From positions 3,968,001-4,032,000 of the forward strand of contig NC_022663.1 in assembly GCF_000157895.3 (NCBI RefSeq): a DNA stretch of 64,000 bases. The letters are read 5' to 3'. The notes beneath the pieces were generated by a model, which had not been told where the DNA came from, searched no databases, and saw nothing but the letters and a program-made list of their open reading frames with translations. The position numbers and the translations under genes are program-made. Of this stretch, positions 32,908-41,094 are shown piece by piece (the stretch's first letter is position 1; every line of letters starts with the position of its first letter). The stretch is from Mycobacterium kansasii ATCC 12478. GTDB taxonomy: Bacteria; Actinomycetota; Actinomycetes; Mycobacteriales; Mycobacteriaceae.

Positions 32908-33771
32908 CTACTTCTCCAACGTGAACTGGTCGACGTCGGTGTAGCCCTCGCGGAACAGTTTCGCGCAACCCGTGAGGTACTTCATGTAGCGGTTGTAGAC
33001 CTTCTCGGACTGGATCGCGATCGCCTTTTCCCGGTTGGCTTCCAACGCCGCTGCCCAGGTGTCCAGAGTCTTTGCGTAGTGCAGCTGCAACGACTGAACC
33101 CGGGTGACCTTGAAACCGGCCGTGGTGGCGTGCTCTTCGACCGTTGGGATCGTTGGCAGCCAGCCGCCGGGGAAGATCTCGGCCAGGATGAACTGAGTGA
33201 AGTGCACTATTTCGTGGGTCAGGGTCAGCCCCCGCGCTCGAGCGTCTTTGAAGGTGGGACGAGCGATGGTGTGCAGCAGCATCACGCCGTCGGAGGGCAG
33301 TACGTTGTAGGCCATCTTGAAAAAGCGTGGGTAGCGCTGACGACCGAAGTGCTCGAAAGCGCCGATCGAGACGATCCGGTCGACTGGCTCGTGGAATTTT
33401 TCCCACCCTTCCAGCAACACCCGCCTGGTGCGGGGGGTGTCCAGTTTGTCGAACATCTGCTGGACGTGGGTCGCCTGGTTCTCGGACAATGTCAGGCCGA
33501 CGACATTGACGTCGTACTTTTCGATGGCTCGCCGCATGGTCGCGCCCCAGCCGCAGCCGATGTCCAACAACGTCATCCCCGGCTCGAGCTTGAGCTTTCC
33601 CAGCGACAGGTCGATCTTTGCCAGCTGCGCCTCTTCCAGCGTCATGTCGTCGCGCTCGAAGTATGCGCAGCTGTAGGTCTGGGTGGGGTCCAGAAACAGC
33701 CGGAAGAAGTCGTCAGATAGGTCGTAGTGGGCTTGTACGTTTCCGAAATGCGGCGTGAGCTGCACGGACAT
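32908..33771 (-). CDS. pcaA: Mycolic acid cyclopropane synthase (PcaA type)
   Basis: A 287-aa SAM-dependent methyltransferase of the mycolic-acid modifying family. The start MSVQLTPHFGNVQAHYDLSD and the length match M. tuberculosis PcaA. The SAM site is LLDIGCGWGATMRRA, with IVSIGAFEHFG and FTQFILAEIFPGGWLPTIP following. PcaA makes the proximal cis-cyclopropane of alpha-mycolates. The middle and C-terminal parts look less PcaA-like than the start (for example YTDVDQFTLEK recalls CmaA2), so exact specificity is uncertain. Confidence 0.85.
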   Translation of the reverse strand: MSVQLTPHFGNVQAHYDLSDDFFRLFLDPTQTYSCAYFERDDMTLEEAQLAKIDLSLGKLKLEPGMTLLDIGCGWGATMRRAIEKYDVNVVGLTLSENQATHVQQMFDKLDTPRTRRVLLEGWEKFHEPVDRIVSIGAFEHFGRQRYPRFFKMAYNVLPSDGVMLLHTIARPTFKDARARGLTLTHEIVHFTQFILAEIFPGGWLPTIPTVEEHATTAGFKVTRVQSLQLHYAKTLDTWAAALEANREKAIAIQSEKVYNRYMKYLTGCAKLFREGYTDVDQFTLEK

Positions 33772-33938
33772 AGCGGTCGGGCCTTTCTGCTTCGCAGGGC
33801 GTGGCTCAGCGCACCCTGGTCTCCCCCCTGGATGCCCCTCAAGCATGTTAGCCGCTGCGAGCAGCCTGCAACTTCCGCGGCAGCCGCCACAGGGTCCGCA
33901 CTGCTACCCTCGGCCGCGCCGCGTCCTGCCGGAGCAGC

Positions 33939-34646
33939 CTATTCCAGCGGCTGCCTTGGCGGCACGATTGGCGACGGATGTGGCTGCTCACGGAACTTTT
34001 CCAGCGACCCGCCGGCCTCCACGATCCCGCACAGCGCACTCCAGCTCAGCATCGTGAGATAGTCGATCAGCTCGTCGCTGGTCATCCGTGGGGCCGACAT
34101 CCAGGAGTGGGTGGCCAGTTGAACGCCACCGACGATCAGATACGCCCAGGGTTCCACCCCGCCGGTGTCCATCCCCACCTCTTGCATGCGGCGGCGCAGC
34201 ATCACCGCGATCATGCGGGCAATGATCCGCTCGGAGTCCGCGATCACCTTGCTCTTGCTGGCCGAGCTGTTGGCCATCACGAACCGGTACGGCTCGGGCT
34301 CGGACGCCACCGTTTCCACATACACCCGGATGACTTCGCGGGTCAGATCGTAGCCGTCGAGGTTGGATGACAGCGCCGCGGCCATATTGGGAATCAACGT
34401 GGTCTGTGCGAAGCGCATCATCACCGCGGTCGTCAGGTCATTTTTGTCGACGAAGTAGCGGTAGAGCACCGTCTTGGAAACACCGATCTCCGCCGCGATC
34501 TCGTCCATACTCAGGAAGCGGCCGCGGACACGTATGGCCTCGATTGTCCCGTCAACGAGTTCGTTGCGCCGCTCCACCTTGTGCTGGTGCCAGCGCCGCT
34601 TGCGCCCATCCGTCTTGCCCGTTGGGGCCGGGATATGCTCTGTCAC
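33939..34646 (-). CDS. TetR-family regulator (Rv0472c homologue)
   Basis: About 235 aa. The N-terminal DNA-binding domain has MDEIAAEIGVSKTVLYRYF (about 47-65). The C-terminal helical ligand domain contains YRFVMANSSASKSKVIADS and PWAYLIVGGVQLATHSWM. The GTG at 34646 (VTEHIPAPTG) matches the known N-terminus; an ATG at 34667 is also in frame and neither has a convincing ribosome site. It is divergent from the DUF445 gene, with about 130 bp between starts. Target genes are unknown; its neighbour pcaA makes mycolate regulation a guess only. Confidence 0.85.
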   Translation of the reverse strand: MTEHIPAPTGKTDGRKRRWHQHKVERRNELVDGTIEAIRVRGRFLSMDEIAAEIGVSKTVLYRYFVDKNDLTTAVMMRFAQTTLIPNMAAALSSNLDGYDLTREVIRVYVETVASEPEPYRFVMANSSASKSKVIADSERIIARMIAVMLRRRMQEVGMDTGGVEPWAYLIVGGVQLATHSWMSAPRMTSDELIDYLTMLSWSALCGIVEAGGSLEKFREQPHPSPIVPPRQPLE

Positions 34647-34776
34647 TCTCCGCCGATTCCCATTCACTAGACGCAGTCGATACTACGGCGTGCGGGGGCT
34701 CATACGGCTCATCGGCTACCTGTGGGTGAAGCCCGGGAAGAGTGCCGTCACACTAACTGGCTAACTGGTCGCGGCC

Positions 34777-36153
34777 ATGGCGGATGATGGTGTGGTGGCA
34801 CACAGAGTCGACGCGTCGGGTTCGCCGCCGAGGCTTGAGGTGAGCACGCCGGCGGCCGGGGTGCGCCGGCCGTCCCTGGCGGAATCGTTCGCCGGAGCCG
34901 ATCCCGAGGCGGACGCCGAGCGCCGGCGGGCGCTGCGGCGGATGAAATTGGTGGCGTTGAGTTTTCTGCTTGGCGCCACGGTCGTGTTTCTCGCCTGCAG
35001 GTGGGCGCAGGCGGACGGCGCCGCGCCGCTGTGGGTTGGCTACGTCGGCGCGGCCGCGGAGGCCGGCATGGTGGGCGCGCTTGCCGACTGGTTCGCGGTC
35101 ACTGCGTTGTTCAAGCATCCGCTCGGCATTCCGATCCCGCATACCGCCATCATCAAGCGCAAGAAAGACCAGCTGGGCGAGGGCCTGGGCACCTTCGTCC
35201 GGGAGAACTTCCTGTCCGGACCGGTGGTCGAGACCAAACTGCGCGACGCGCAAGTGCCCAGCCGGCTGGGGAAGTGGCTGTCGGATCCCGCGCACGCCCG
35301 TCGGGTGGCCGCCGAGACTGCCACGGTGCTGCGGGTGCTGGTGGAGCTGCTCAACGACGACGAGATCCATCAGCTGATCGACCGCATGATCATGCGCCGC
35401 ATCGCCGAGCCGCAGTGGGGCCCCCCGGTGGGACGGATGCTGCAGACGGTGCTGTCCGAGAACCGGCAGGAGGCGATGATCCAGCTGCTGGCCGACCGCG
35501 CATTTCAATGGTCGCTGAATGCCGGGGTGGTTATTCAGCGGGTGGTGGAACGCGATTCGCCGACCTGGTCGCCGCGATTCATCGACCATCTGGTCGGCGA
35601 CCGTATCCATCGCGAATTGATGGACTTCACCGACAAAGTCCGCCGTAATCCCGATCACGAACTACGCCGGTCAGCGACGCGCTTTCTGTTCGAGTTCGCC
35701 GACGACCTGCAAAACGACCCGGCCACCATCGCGCGCGCCGATGCGGTCAAAGAGCAGCTGATGGCGCGCGATGAGGTCGCCAACGCCGCCGCAGCGGCAT
35801 GGAAGACGCTCAAACGGCTCGTGCTCGAGGGCGTCGACGACCCGTCCAGCAGTTTGCGCACCCGGATCGCCGGCACCGTGATCCGAGTCGGCGAATCACT
35901 GCGCGACGACGCCGAGCTGCGCGACAAGGTCGACGACTGGATGCTTCGAGCCGCCCAACACCTGGTATCGCAATATGGGGTGGAGATCACAGCGATCATC
36001 ACCGACACGATCGAACGTTGGGACGCCGAGGAAGCCAGTCGGCGAATCGAATTACACGTGGGCCGCGACCTGCAATTTATTCGGATCAATGGCACCGTGG
36101 TAGGCGCGTTGGCAGGGCTGGCCATCTACGCCATCGCCCAGCTGTTCTTCTAG
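34777..36153 (+). CDS. DUF445 membrane protein (Rv0473 homologue)
   Basis: A 458-aa DUF445 (YjiN-type) protein. Two N-terminal transmembrane helices at about 52-72 and 85-105 (including AAEAGMVGALADWFAVTALF) are followed by a long helical domain with PLGIPIPHTAIIKRKKDQLG, rich in charged heptads. A C-terminal transmembrane helix (VVGALAGLAIYAIAQLFF) ends it. A membrane-anchored coiled-coil protein is the best description, and no enzymatic activity is known. The start at 34777 is an ATG with no strong ribosome site. Confidence 0.85.
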   Translation: MADDGVVAHRVDASGSPPRLEVSTPAAGVRRPSLAESFAGADPEADAERRRALRRMKLVALSFLLGATVVFLACRWAQADGAAPLWVGYVGAAAEAGMVGALADWFAVTALFKHPLGIPIPHTAIIKRKKDQLGEGLGTFVRENFLSGPVVETKLRDAQVPSRLGKWLSDPAHARRVAAETATVLRVLVELLNDDEIHQLIDRMIMRRIAEPQWGPPVGRMLQTVLSENRQEAMIQLLADRAFQWSLNAGVVIQRVVERDSPTWSPRFIDHLVGDRIHRELMDFTDKVRRNPDHELRRSATRFLFEFADDLQNDPATIARADAVKEQLMARDEVANAAAAAWKTLKRLVLEGVDDPSSSLRTRIAGTVIRVGESLRDDAELRDKVDDWMLRAAQHLVSQYGVEITAIITDTIERWDAEEASRRIELHVGRDLQFIRINGTVVGALAGLAIYAIAQLFF

Positions 36154-36167
36154 GGGTGCTAACAAGC

Positions 36168-36183
36168 GCTTGCAAAAGCAAGC
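36168..36183. promoter_or_regulatory. Perfect hairpin / operator-like palindrome before the XRE gene
   Basis: GCTTGC-AAAA-GCAAGC is a perfect inverted repeat 15 bp after the DUF445 stop and 55 bp before the XRE regulator start. It could terminate the upstream gene or serve as an operator for the XRE protein; the A-rich centre and 16-bp size favour an operator. Confidence 0.45.
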
Positions 36184-36237
36184 ACCTGTCCGTAACCTGA
36201 GTGAGTCAAGATCAAACAGCAGGTAAGGAGCGCACCA

Positions 36238-36654
36238 ATGCCGCCGGAGGAGAAATTCGGCGCGAAGGTGTCCAGCGTGACTTCCAGAGCCTCCGACATC
36301 GGCAGCTTCATCCGGACACAACGCGAAACGGCGCAGGTCTCGATGCGGCAACTTGCCGAACGGTCCGGGGTCAGCAATCCCTACCTGAGCCAGGTCGAGC
36401 GTGGCCTGCGTAAGCCGTCGGCAGACGTCCTGGCCCAGATTGCAAAGGCGCTGCGGGTATCCGCCGAGGTTCTTTATGTGCGGGCCGGGATTCTCGAGCC
36501 CAGCGAGACCAGCCAAGTCCGTGACGCGATCATCACCGACACCGCGATCACCGAGCGTCAAAAGCAGATTCTGCTGGATATCTACGCCGCGTTCACCCAT
36601 CAGAACGAAGCCACCCGTGAGGAGTGTTCGAGCCCATCCGACATTGACGATTGA
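36238..36654 (+). CDS. XRE-family regulator (Rv0474 homologue)
   Basis: A 138-aa protein. The helix-turn-helix at about residues 25-80 has VSMRQLAERSGVSNPYLSQ followed by VERGLRKPSADVLAQIA. A short acidic C-terminal tail ends SSPSDIDD. The ATG follows TAAGGAGCGCACCA. The M. tuberculosis homologue has been reported as a copper-responsive regulator; that is literature knowledge, not visible here. It precedes hbhA by about 300 bp, and a perfect palindrome lies upstream. Confidence 0.9.
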   Translation: MPPEEKFGAKVSSVTSRASDIGSFIRTQRETAQVSMRQLAERSGVSNPYLSQVERGLRKPSADVLAQIAKALRVSAEVLYVRAGILEPSETSQVRDAIITDTAITERQKQILLDIYAAFTHQNEATREECSSPSDIDD

Positions 36655-36951
36655 TCAGCTTGTCGGCCGTCAGATCCGACGTCAGGTGAGGTCTAGATCG
36701 ACAGCCGGCGGGCAACCCAACAGGGACGGGGAATTCTGTTTCAGGCAAGCCGTCTGACCGACCCGATAGCGGCCCGGACAACGACGAACTCGATCACCAA
36801 CCGACCCGACACATCAGGAGGTCTTCAGCAAGTCGCGTGCCAGGTCAATCCGCGGGTCTTGACTACTCCGCCAGAGGAGCCGACGCTTGCTCCAACTTCA
36901 TATCACGATGCAATAACACCGATAACGAAACAATTGATGAAAGGAAACACC
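36655..36951. promoter_or_regulatory. hbhA upstream region
   Basis: A 297-bp gap that should contain the hbhA promoter and leader. The last 60 bp are AT-richer than average, and the ribosome site AAAGGAAACACC directly precedes the hbhA ATG. No palindrome or second gene is evident. A frame open into hbhA from 36859 lacks homology. Confidence 0.5.
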
Positions 36952-37566
36952 ATGGCTGAAAACCCGAACATCGAGGACCTGCGGGCTCCGTTGCTCGCCG
37001 CACTTGGTGCCGCCGACCTGGCTCTGGCCACCGTCAACGACTTGATCGCCAACCTGCGCGAGCGTGCCGAAGAGACGCGCACGGATACTCGCACCCGCGT
37101 CGAGGCCCGCGTCGAGGAGAGTCGTGCCCGCCTGACCAAGCTGCAGGAGGACCTTCCCGAGCAGTTCAGCGAACTCCGTGAGCGTTTCACCGCCGAGGAG
37201 CTGCGCAAGGCTGCCGAGGGCTACCTCGATGCTGCCACCAACCGGTACAACGAATTGGTCCAGCGCGGCGAGGCCGCCCTGGAGCGGCTGCGCAGCCAGC
37301 CGGTCTTCGAAGATGCGTCGGCGCGTGCCGAGGGCTATGTGGACCAGGCTGTCGAGCTGACCCAGGAGGCGCTGGGCACCGTCGCTTCGCAGACCCGCGC
37401 CGTCGGTGAGCGTGCTGCCAAGCTGGTCGGCATCGAGCTGCCGAAGAAGGCGGAGTCCGGTAAGAAGGCTCCGGCGAAGAAGGCCCCGGCTGCGGCCAAG
37501 AAGGCGGCTCCGGCCAAGAAGGCGCCTGCCAAGAAGGCTCCGGCCAAGAAGGTCACCCAAAAGTAA
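36952..37566 (+). CDS. hbhA: Heparin-binding haemagglutinin HbhA
   Basis: A 204-aa surface adhesin. The first ~150 residues are a charged coiled coil (LTKLQEDLPEQFSELRERF and neighbours) that drives dimerisation. The C-terminal ~40 residues are a Lys/Ala/Pro repeat (KKAPAKKAPAAAKKAAPAKK) that binds heparan sulphate and, in M. tuberculosis, is methylated on lysines. Initiation is at the ATG at 36952, with a strong ribosome site. A 44-bp terminator-like tandem repeat begins 25 bp after the stop, and a small membrane protein gene follows. Confidence 0.95.
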   Translation: MAENPNIEDLRAPLLAALGAADLALATVNDLIANLRERAEETRTDTRTRVEARVEESRARLTKLQEDLPEQFSELRERFTAEELRKAAEGYLDAATNRYNELVQRGEAALERLRSQPVFEDASARAEGYVDQAVELTQEALGTVASQTRAVGERAAKLVGIELPKKAESGKKAPAKKAPAAAKKAAPAKKAPAKKAPAKKVTQK

Positions 37567-37583
37567 GTCGGCGACCCTCGGCT

Positions 37584-37626
37584 CGACTCCGAGTCGCCCA
37601 TGGGGCGACTCGGAGTCGACGTTTTT
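37584..37626 (+). terminator. Strong intrinsic terminator after hbhA
   Basis: A perfect 16-bp stem, CGACTCCGAGTCGCCC (37584-37599) pairing with GGGCGACTCGGAGTCG (37603-37618) around a 3-base loop, is followed by ACG and five T (37622-37626). This is a classic intrinsic terminator, unusual in mycobacteria, and overlaps the first unit of the 44-bp repeat. Confidence 0.75.
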
Positions 37627-37714
37627 GTGGGGCCGAGTCGCCCATGGGGCGACTCGGAGTCGACGTTTTTGTGGGGCCGAGTCGCCCATGGGGCGACTCG
37701 GAGTCGACGTTTTG
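37591..37714 (+). repeat. 44-bp tandem repeat, about 2.8 copies
   Basis: Units start at 37591, 37635 and 37679, exactly 44 bp apart, and the copies are identical where they overlap. Each unit contains the near-palindrome GAGTCGCCCATGGGGCGACTC and then AGTCGACG and a T-run, so each is itself a stem-loop with terminator features. The third copy has only TTTT and is cut short. The array lies between hbhA and the small membrane protein gene. Confidence 0.9.
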
Positions 37715-37739
37715 GGCGGTGCCCGCATACTCTTTAGGC

Positions 37740-38027
37740 GTGAGCCACCTCGTGGGTACCGTCATGTTGGTCTTGCAGATCGCCGTCCTGGTGACGGCGG
37801 TGTATGCCTTCGTGCATGCGGCGCTGCAGCGGCCAGACGCCTATACCGCCGCAGACAAGCTGACCAAGCCGGTGTGGTTGGTGATCCTTGGGGCGGCGGT
37901 GGCGTTGACCTCCATCCTCGGTTTCGTCTTCGGCGTGCTCGGGATGGCAATCGCCGCCTGCGCGGCCGGCGTCTATCTGGTCGACGTGCGGCCCAAGCTT
38001 CTGGAAATCCAGGGTAAGTCCCGCTGA
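37740..38027 (+). CDS. Small membrane protein (Rv0476 homologue)
   Basis: About 95 aa from a GTG at 37740 (VSHLVGTVMLVLQIA); an ATG at 37764 would give the 87-residue form known from M. tuberculosis. It has two to three hydrophobic segments (VLQIAVLVTAVYAFVHAAL, LVILGAAVALTSILGFVFGV) and ends VYLVDVRPKLLEIQGKSR. Function is unknown. The preceding repeat of terminator-like stems suggests that it has its own promoter within or after the array. The next gene starts 4 bp after its stop. Confidence 0.8.
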   Translation: MSHLVGTVMLVLQIAVLVTAVYAFVHAALQRPDAYTAADKLTKPVWLVILGAAVALTSILGFVFGVLGMAIAACAAGVYLVDVRPKLLEIQGKSR

Positions 38028-38031
38028 CCGG

Positions 38032-38472
38032 ATGAAAGCCCTGTTGGCCGCGCCGGCAGCGGTGCTTGTCGGCGTGCTGTGCGCTGTTCCCGCCGAAGCC
38101 GGCTCCGGTGGCGGAGTCGCCGACCCGTCGGGCCCGATATATTCGCCGCCGTTCGTCGACCACACCCAATGGGCATATTCGGGGCGCCTGAGCAGCCTGC
38201 GGGTCTACCCGACGCCATCCGGTCGCGCGGCTTCCCGCGACCCCGGCAGCAGCGCCGCAGACGCCGACGAGGCCTGGGCGGAGGTACTCGGCTTGGCCCC
38301 CGACGCCGACACCCCCGGCATGCGGGCACAGTTCGATTGTCACTGGCAGCTGGCCGAGGTCGCAGAACCCGGGAAGATCAGCTGGAACCTCGAGCCGTGG
38401 CGGCCGGTCGTCGACGACGAGCAGATGCTCGCCTCCGGGTGCAATCCGGGTGGCGTCGAAGAGCAGTTCTGA
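38032..38472 (+). CDS. Secreted DUF2599-like protein (Rv0477 homologue)
   Basis: A 146-aa protein with a signal peptide (KALLAAPAAVLVGVLCAVPAEA, cleaved near residue 23). The mature domain has PPFVDHTQWAYSGRLSSLRV, then FDCHWQLAEVAEPGKISWNL and LASGCNPGGVEEQF. Two cysteines may pair. It is predicted to be secreted to the cell surface; function unknown. It starts 4 bp after the small membrane protein gene and overlaps the deoC start by one base, so the three form an operon. Confidence 0.85.
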   Translation: MKALLAAPAAVLVGVLCAVPAEAGSGGGVADPSGPIYSPPFVDHTQWAYSGRLSSLRVYPTPSGRAASRDPGSSAADADEAWAEVLGLAPDADTPGMRAQFDCHWQLAEVAEPGKISWNLEPWRPVVDDEQMLASGCNPGGVEEQF

Positions 38473-39161
38473 TGGCGGGCCCGCCGACCCGGCGGCAGCT
38501 GGCGGCGTTGGTCGACCACACGCTACTCAAGCCCGAGGCGACCGCTGCCGATGTGGCGGCACTGGTCGGAGAAGCCGCTGAGCTGGGCGTTTATGCGGTG
38601 TGCGTCTCGCCATCGATGGTGCCGGCTGCGCGCACCGCGCTCGGCGCCGGTGGCGTGCGGATCGCGGCGGTGACGGGTTTCCCGTCGGGCAAGCACCTGT
38701 CAGCGGTCAAGGCGCACGAGGCGGCGCTGGCCGTCGCGTCGGGAGCAGTCGAGATCGACATGGTGATCGACATCGGCGCTGCGCTTGCCGGAGACCTGGA
38801 TGCGGTGCGGACGGATATCGAGGCGGTGCGCGCCGCGACAGCCGGGGCCGTGCTGAAGGTCATCGTCGAGTCGGCGGTGCTGTTGGACCGGGCCGGGGAG
38901 CACCTGCTGAGAGCCGTGTGTCGGGTCGCCGAAGGCGCCGGCGCCGACTTCGTCAAGACATCGACGGGGTTTCATCCCGGGGGCGGGGCGACGGTGGCCG
39001 CCGTCGCGCTGATGGCCGATACCGTCGGCGGTCGTCTGGGGGTCAAGGCCAGTGGCGGCATCCGCACCGCCGCCGAGGCCGTCGCCATGCTGCGCGCCGG
39101 TGCCACCCGACTGGGCCTGTCCGGAACCCGTTCGGTTCTCGATGGGCTCAGCCCCGACTGA
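38472..39161 (+). CDS. deoC: Deoxyribose-phosphate aldolase
   Basis: A 229-aa class I aldolase that splits 2-deoxyribose-5-phosphate into glyceraldehyde-3-phosphate and acetaldehyde. The motifs LVDHTLLKPEATAADV, EIDMVIDIGAALAGDLDAV, LKVIVESAVL (catalytic lysine) and DFVKTSTGFHPGGGAT, with the Schiff-base lysine in VKTSTG, are all intact. A second conserved lysine lies in GVKASGGIRT. The ATG overlaps the preceding stop by one base (TGATG). It converges on the DUF2993 gene, 6 bp apart. Confidence 0.94.
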   Translation: MAGPPTRRQLAALVDHTLLKPEATAADVAALVGEAAELGVYAVCVSPSMVPAARTALGAGGVRIAAVTGFPSGKHLSAVKAHEAALAVASGAVEIDMVIDIGAALAGDLDAVRTDIEAVRAATAGAVLKVIVESAVLLDRAGEHLLRAVCRVAEGAGADFVKTSTGFHPGGGATVAAVALMADTVGGRLGVKASGGIRTAAEAVAMLRAGATRLGLSGTRSVLDGLSPD

Positions 39162-39167
39162 CGGGCC

Positions 39168-40226
39168 TCAGAGGTTGGCGAAACAGGGATCCTGCTCGCC
39201 GCCGGCGGGGATGGTGGCGTTGCGGGTCGATAGGTGAGCAACCACACCGGTATCGGTGACCTGCACACTGTCCCAATGAATACCCAACGGGAAATCTTTG
39301 GTCAGCTTGCTGAAGAAGTCGTCGATCATCGATTGCACCGACTCCTTGGGTAGCGTGAAGCCGAGTGCGTTGAAAGTTTCGATCGGCAGCTGCAGCTGGT
39401 TGCCCGTCACCCGCGGCTTGACCACGATGTTGTCGAGAAAGCCCTTCATTTCGACAGTGCCGTCTCTGGGGTGGGTCGTCACGGTGTTGGAAACGAACGG
39501 ACCCAGCACCGGTATCGCGTTCTGGAACGATTCCTTGATGCCCTCAGACGTCCACGTGACGGTGGCATCGAGCGCACCCACCGTGCCCTGGGAGTTGGGG
39601 GTGTCTCTGAGCTGGACGTCCCGAATGTTGATTTGCAGCTTCATGCCCTTGGCATCACGAACCTGGTTGCCCGCCGTCTCCGCCGTGATGTTGGTGAAAT
39701 GCTTGGTCGCGAGCTGCCACAAGACCAACGGGGCCACACCGAAGGAAGCGCTGGCCTTGTCCTTGACCTCACATGCCACCGCTTCGGCGATCTTGCTGTT
39801 GGCTTCATGACGGACGTACAGCTCGGCTCCGATCAGCCCCGCGACGACCAGCGAAAACACGATGATCAGGATGAGGAAGATCGACAACGGATCCCGACGC
39901 CAGCGGCGTTTCCGCTTGGGTGCTGCCGATTCGGCGTCGTCTTGCGGCTTGGCAATCGGAGTGGTCCTGGCGGCGGCCCCGGCCGCCGGCGGTGGCCCGG
40001 GTCGCTGTGCATCGGCATTGGCCGCAGCCAAGTGCTCCGTCGGCTGGGTTGCCTGGCCGGCCCCGGGTCCGGCCTGAGTGGCCGGGTCCTGGGCCGGGGC
40101 AGCACCGGGACGCAATTGCCCGCCGGAGGGATCTGTGGGCGCTGGGGGCCGGCTGAGGGGACCTGGATTGCTGGGACGCGACCATGTCGACGGGCCCTCA
40201 TTGGGTGGCCCTTGCGGGTTCGTCAC
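39168..40226 (-). CDS. DUF2993 membrane protein with Pro-rich arm (Rv0479c homologue)
   Basis: A 352-aa protein. Residues 1-110 are cytoplasmic, Pro/Gly/Ala-rich and disordered. A basic stretch KRKRRWRRDP leads to one transmembrane helix (LSIFLILIIVFSLVVAGLIG). The outer domain (about 150-350) is DUF2993, a lipid-binding TULIP-like fold also found in the mannan-synthesis factor LmeA. A cell-envelope lipid or glycan role is inferred. The GTG start overlaps the upstream nitrilase-family gene by 4 bp (GTGA), so the two are coupled. Confidence 0.88.
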   Translation of the reverse strand: MTNPQGPPNEGPSTWSRPSNPGPLSRPPAPTDPSGGQLRPGAAPAQDPATQAGPGAGQATQPTEHLAAANADAQRPGPPPAAGAAARTTPIAKPQDDAESAAPKRKRRWRRDPLSIFLILIIVFSLVVAGLIGAELYVRHEANSKIAEAVACEVKDKASASFGVAPLVLWQLATKHFTNITAETAGNQVRDAKGMKLQINIRDVQLRDTPNSQGTVGALDATVTWTSEGIKESFQNAIPVLGPFVSNTVTTHPRDGTVEMKGFLDNIVVKPRVTGNQLQLPIETFNALGFTLPKESVQSMIDDFFSKLTKDFPLGIHWDSVQVTDTGVVAHLSTRNATIPAGGEQDPCFANL

Positions 40227-41053
40227 CTACGCGATTGTGCCCTATCAATATGAACGAAGTCTGAGTGGTTGCGCAGCACGGCGATACTGTCGCGGGCCGC
40301 TGTCACGTTCTCGACATCGATATCGGCGACCAGGAGCTGCGGCTCGGCGCCGGCCGACGCCACCACCTGCCCGAACGGCGAAGCGACCAGGCTGCCGCCC
40401 ACGCCGGTGGGCGCACCCGAACTGGTGAGCCTGCCGCCCGGGTCGGCTTGACCCGCCGCAGCGACGTAGCTCGTGGAGTCCAGCGCCCTGGCCCGGGCCA
40501 GCAATGTCCACTGGTCGAGTTTGCCAGGACCCGAACCCCAGGACGCGCAGACGGCGATCAGCGAAGCGCCGCGCCGGGCCAGCTCGGTGTAGAGCTCCGG
40601 GAAGCGGATGTCGTAGCAAACGGTCAAACCTACCCGCACATCGTTGACCGTGATCACCACCGGCTCGTGTCCCGGGGCGACGGTACGCGACTCGGTAAAG
40701 CCGAACGCGTCGTAGAGATGAATCTTGTGGTAGTGCGCGTCGGGCTGATTCGGCCTCCCCGGACCGGCTGCGACCAGGGTGTTCATCACCCGCCCGGCAT
40801 CGGCGGGGGTGAACATGCCCGCGACCACGGTGATGCCGGCCTCGGTCGCGATCCGGCGCACACCGCTGGCCCAGGGGCCGTCGAGGGGTTCGGCGATCGG
40901 TGCCAGCGGCACACCGAACCGGCACATCGTTGCTTCGGGAAACACCACCAGCTCGGCGCCGGCGTCGGCAGCCCGGCCGGTGTACTCGCGCACCAGGAGC
41001 AGGTTCGCTGCCGGGTCGGTGCCGCTGAGTATTTGCGCCAACGCGATCCGCAT
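40223..41053 (-). CDS. Nitrilase-superfamily amidohydrolase (Rv0480c homologue)
   Basis: A 276-aa carbon-nitrogen hydrolase with the full Glu-Lys-Cys set: Glu in VVFPEATMCRFG, Lys in HYHKIHLYDAFGF and Cys in GLTVCYDIRFPELY. It resembles the Nit1/Nit2 branch, which repairs deaminated amide metabolites; the physiological substrate is unproven. The ATG at 41053 gives the correct nitrilase N-terminus (MRIALAQI); the frame is open a further 300 bp but those residues are non-homologous. It overlaps the DUF2993 gene downstream. Confidence 0.9.
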   Translation of the reverse strand: MRIALAQILSGTDPAANLLLVREYTGRAADAGAELVVFPEATMCRFGVPLAPIAEPLDGPWASGVRRIATEAGITVVAGMFTPADAGRVMNTLVAAGPGRPNQPDAHYHKIHLYDAFGFTESRTVAPGHEPVVITVNDVRVGLTVCYDIRFPELYTELARRGASLIAVCASWGSGPGKLDQWTLLARARALDSTSYVAAAGQADPGGRLTSSGAPTGVGGSLVASPFGQVVASAGAEPQLLVADIDVENVTAARDSIAVLRNHSDFVHIDRAQSRR

Positions 41054-41094
41054 ACTGGCCAGCTTAAGAGCCGCCGATACTCGCGCTGGGGTGG

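Noticed and set aside
37406..38017. Frame spanning the hbhA end and the 44-bp repeats
   Set aside because: Arg-rich out-of-frame reading of the hbhA lysine repeats and the terminator array.
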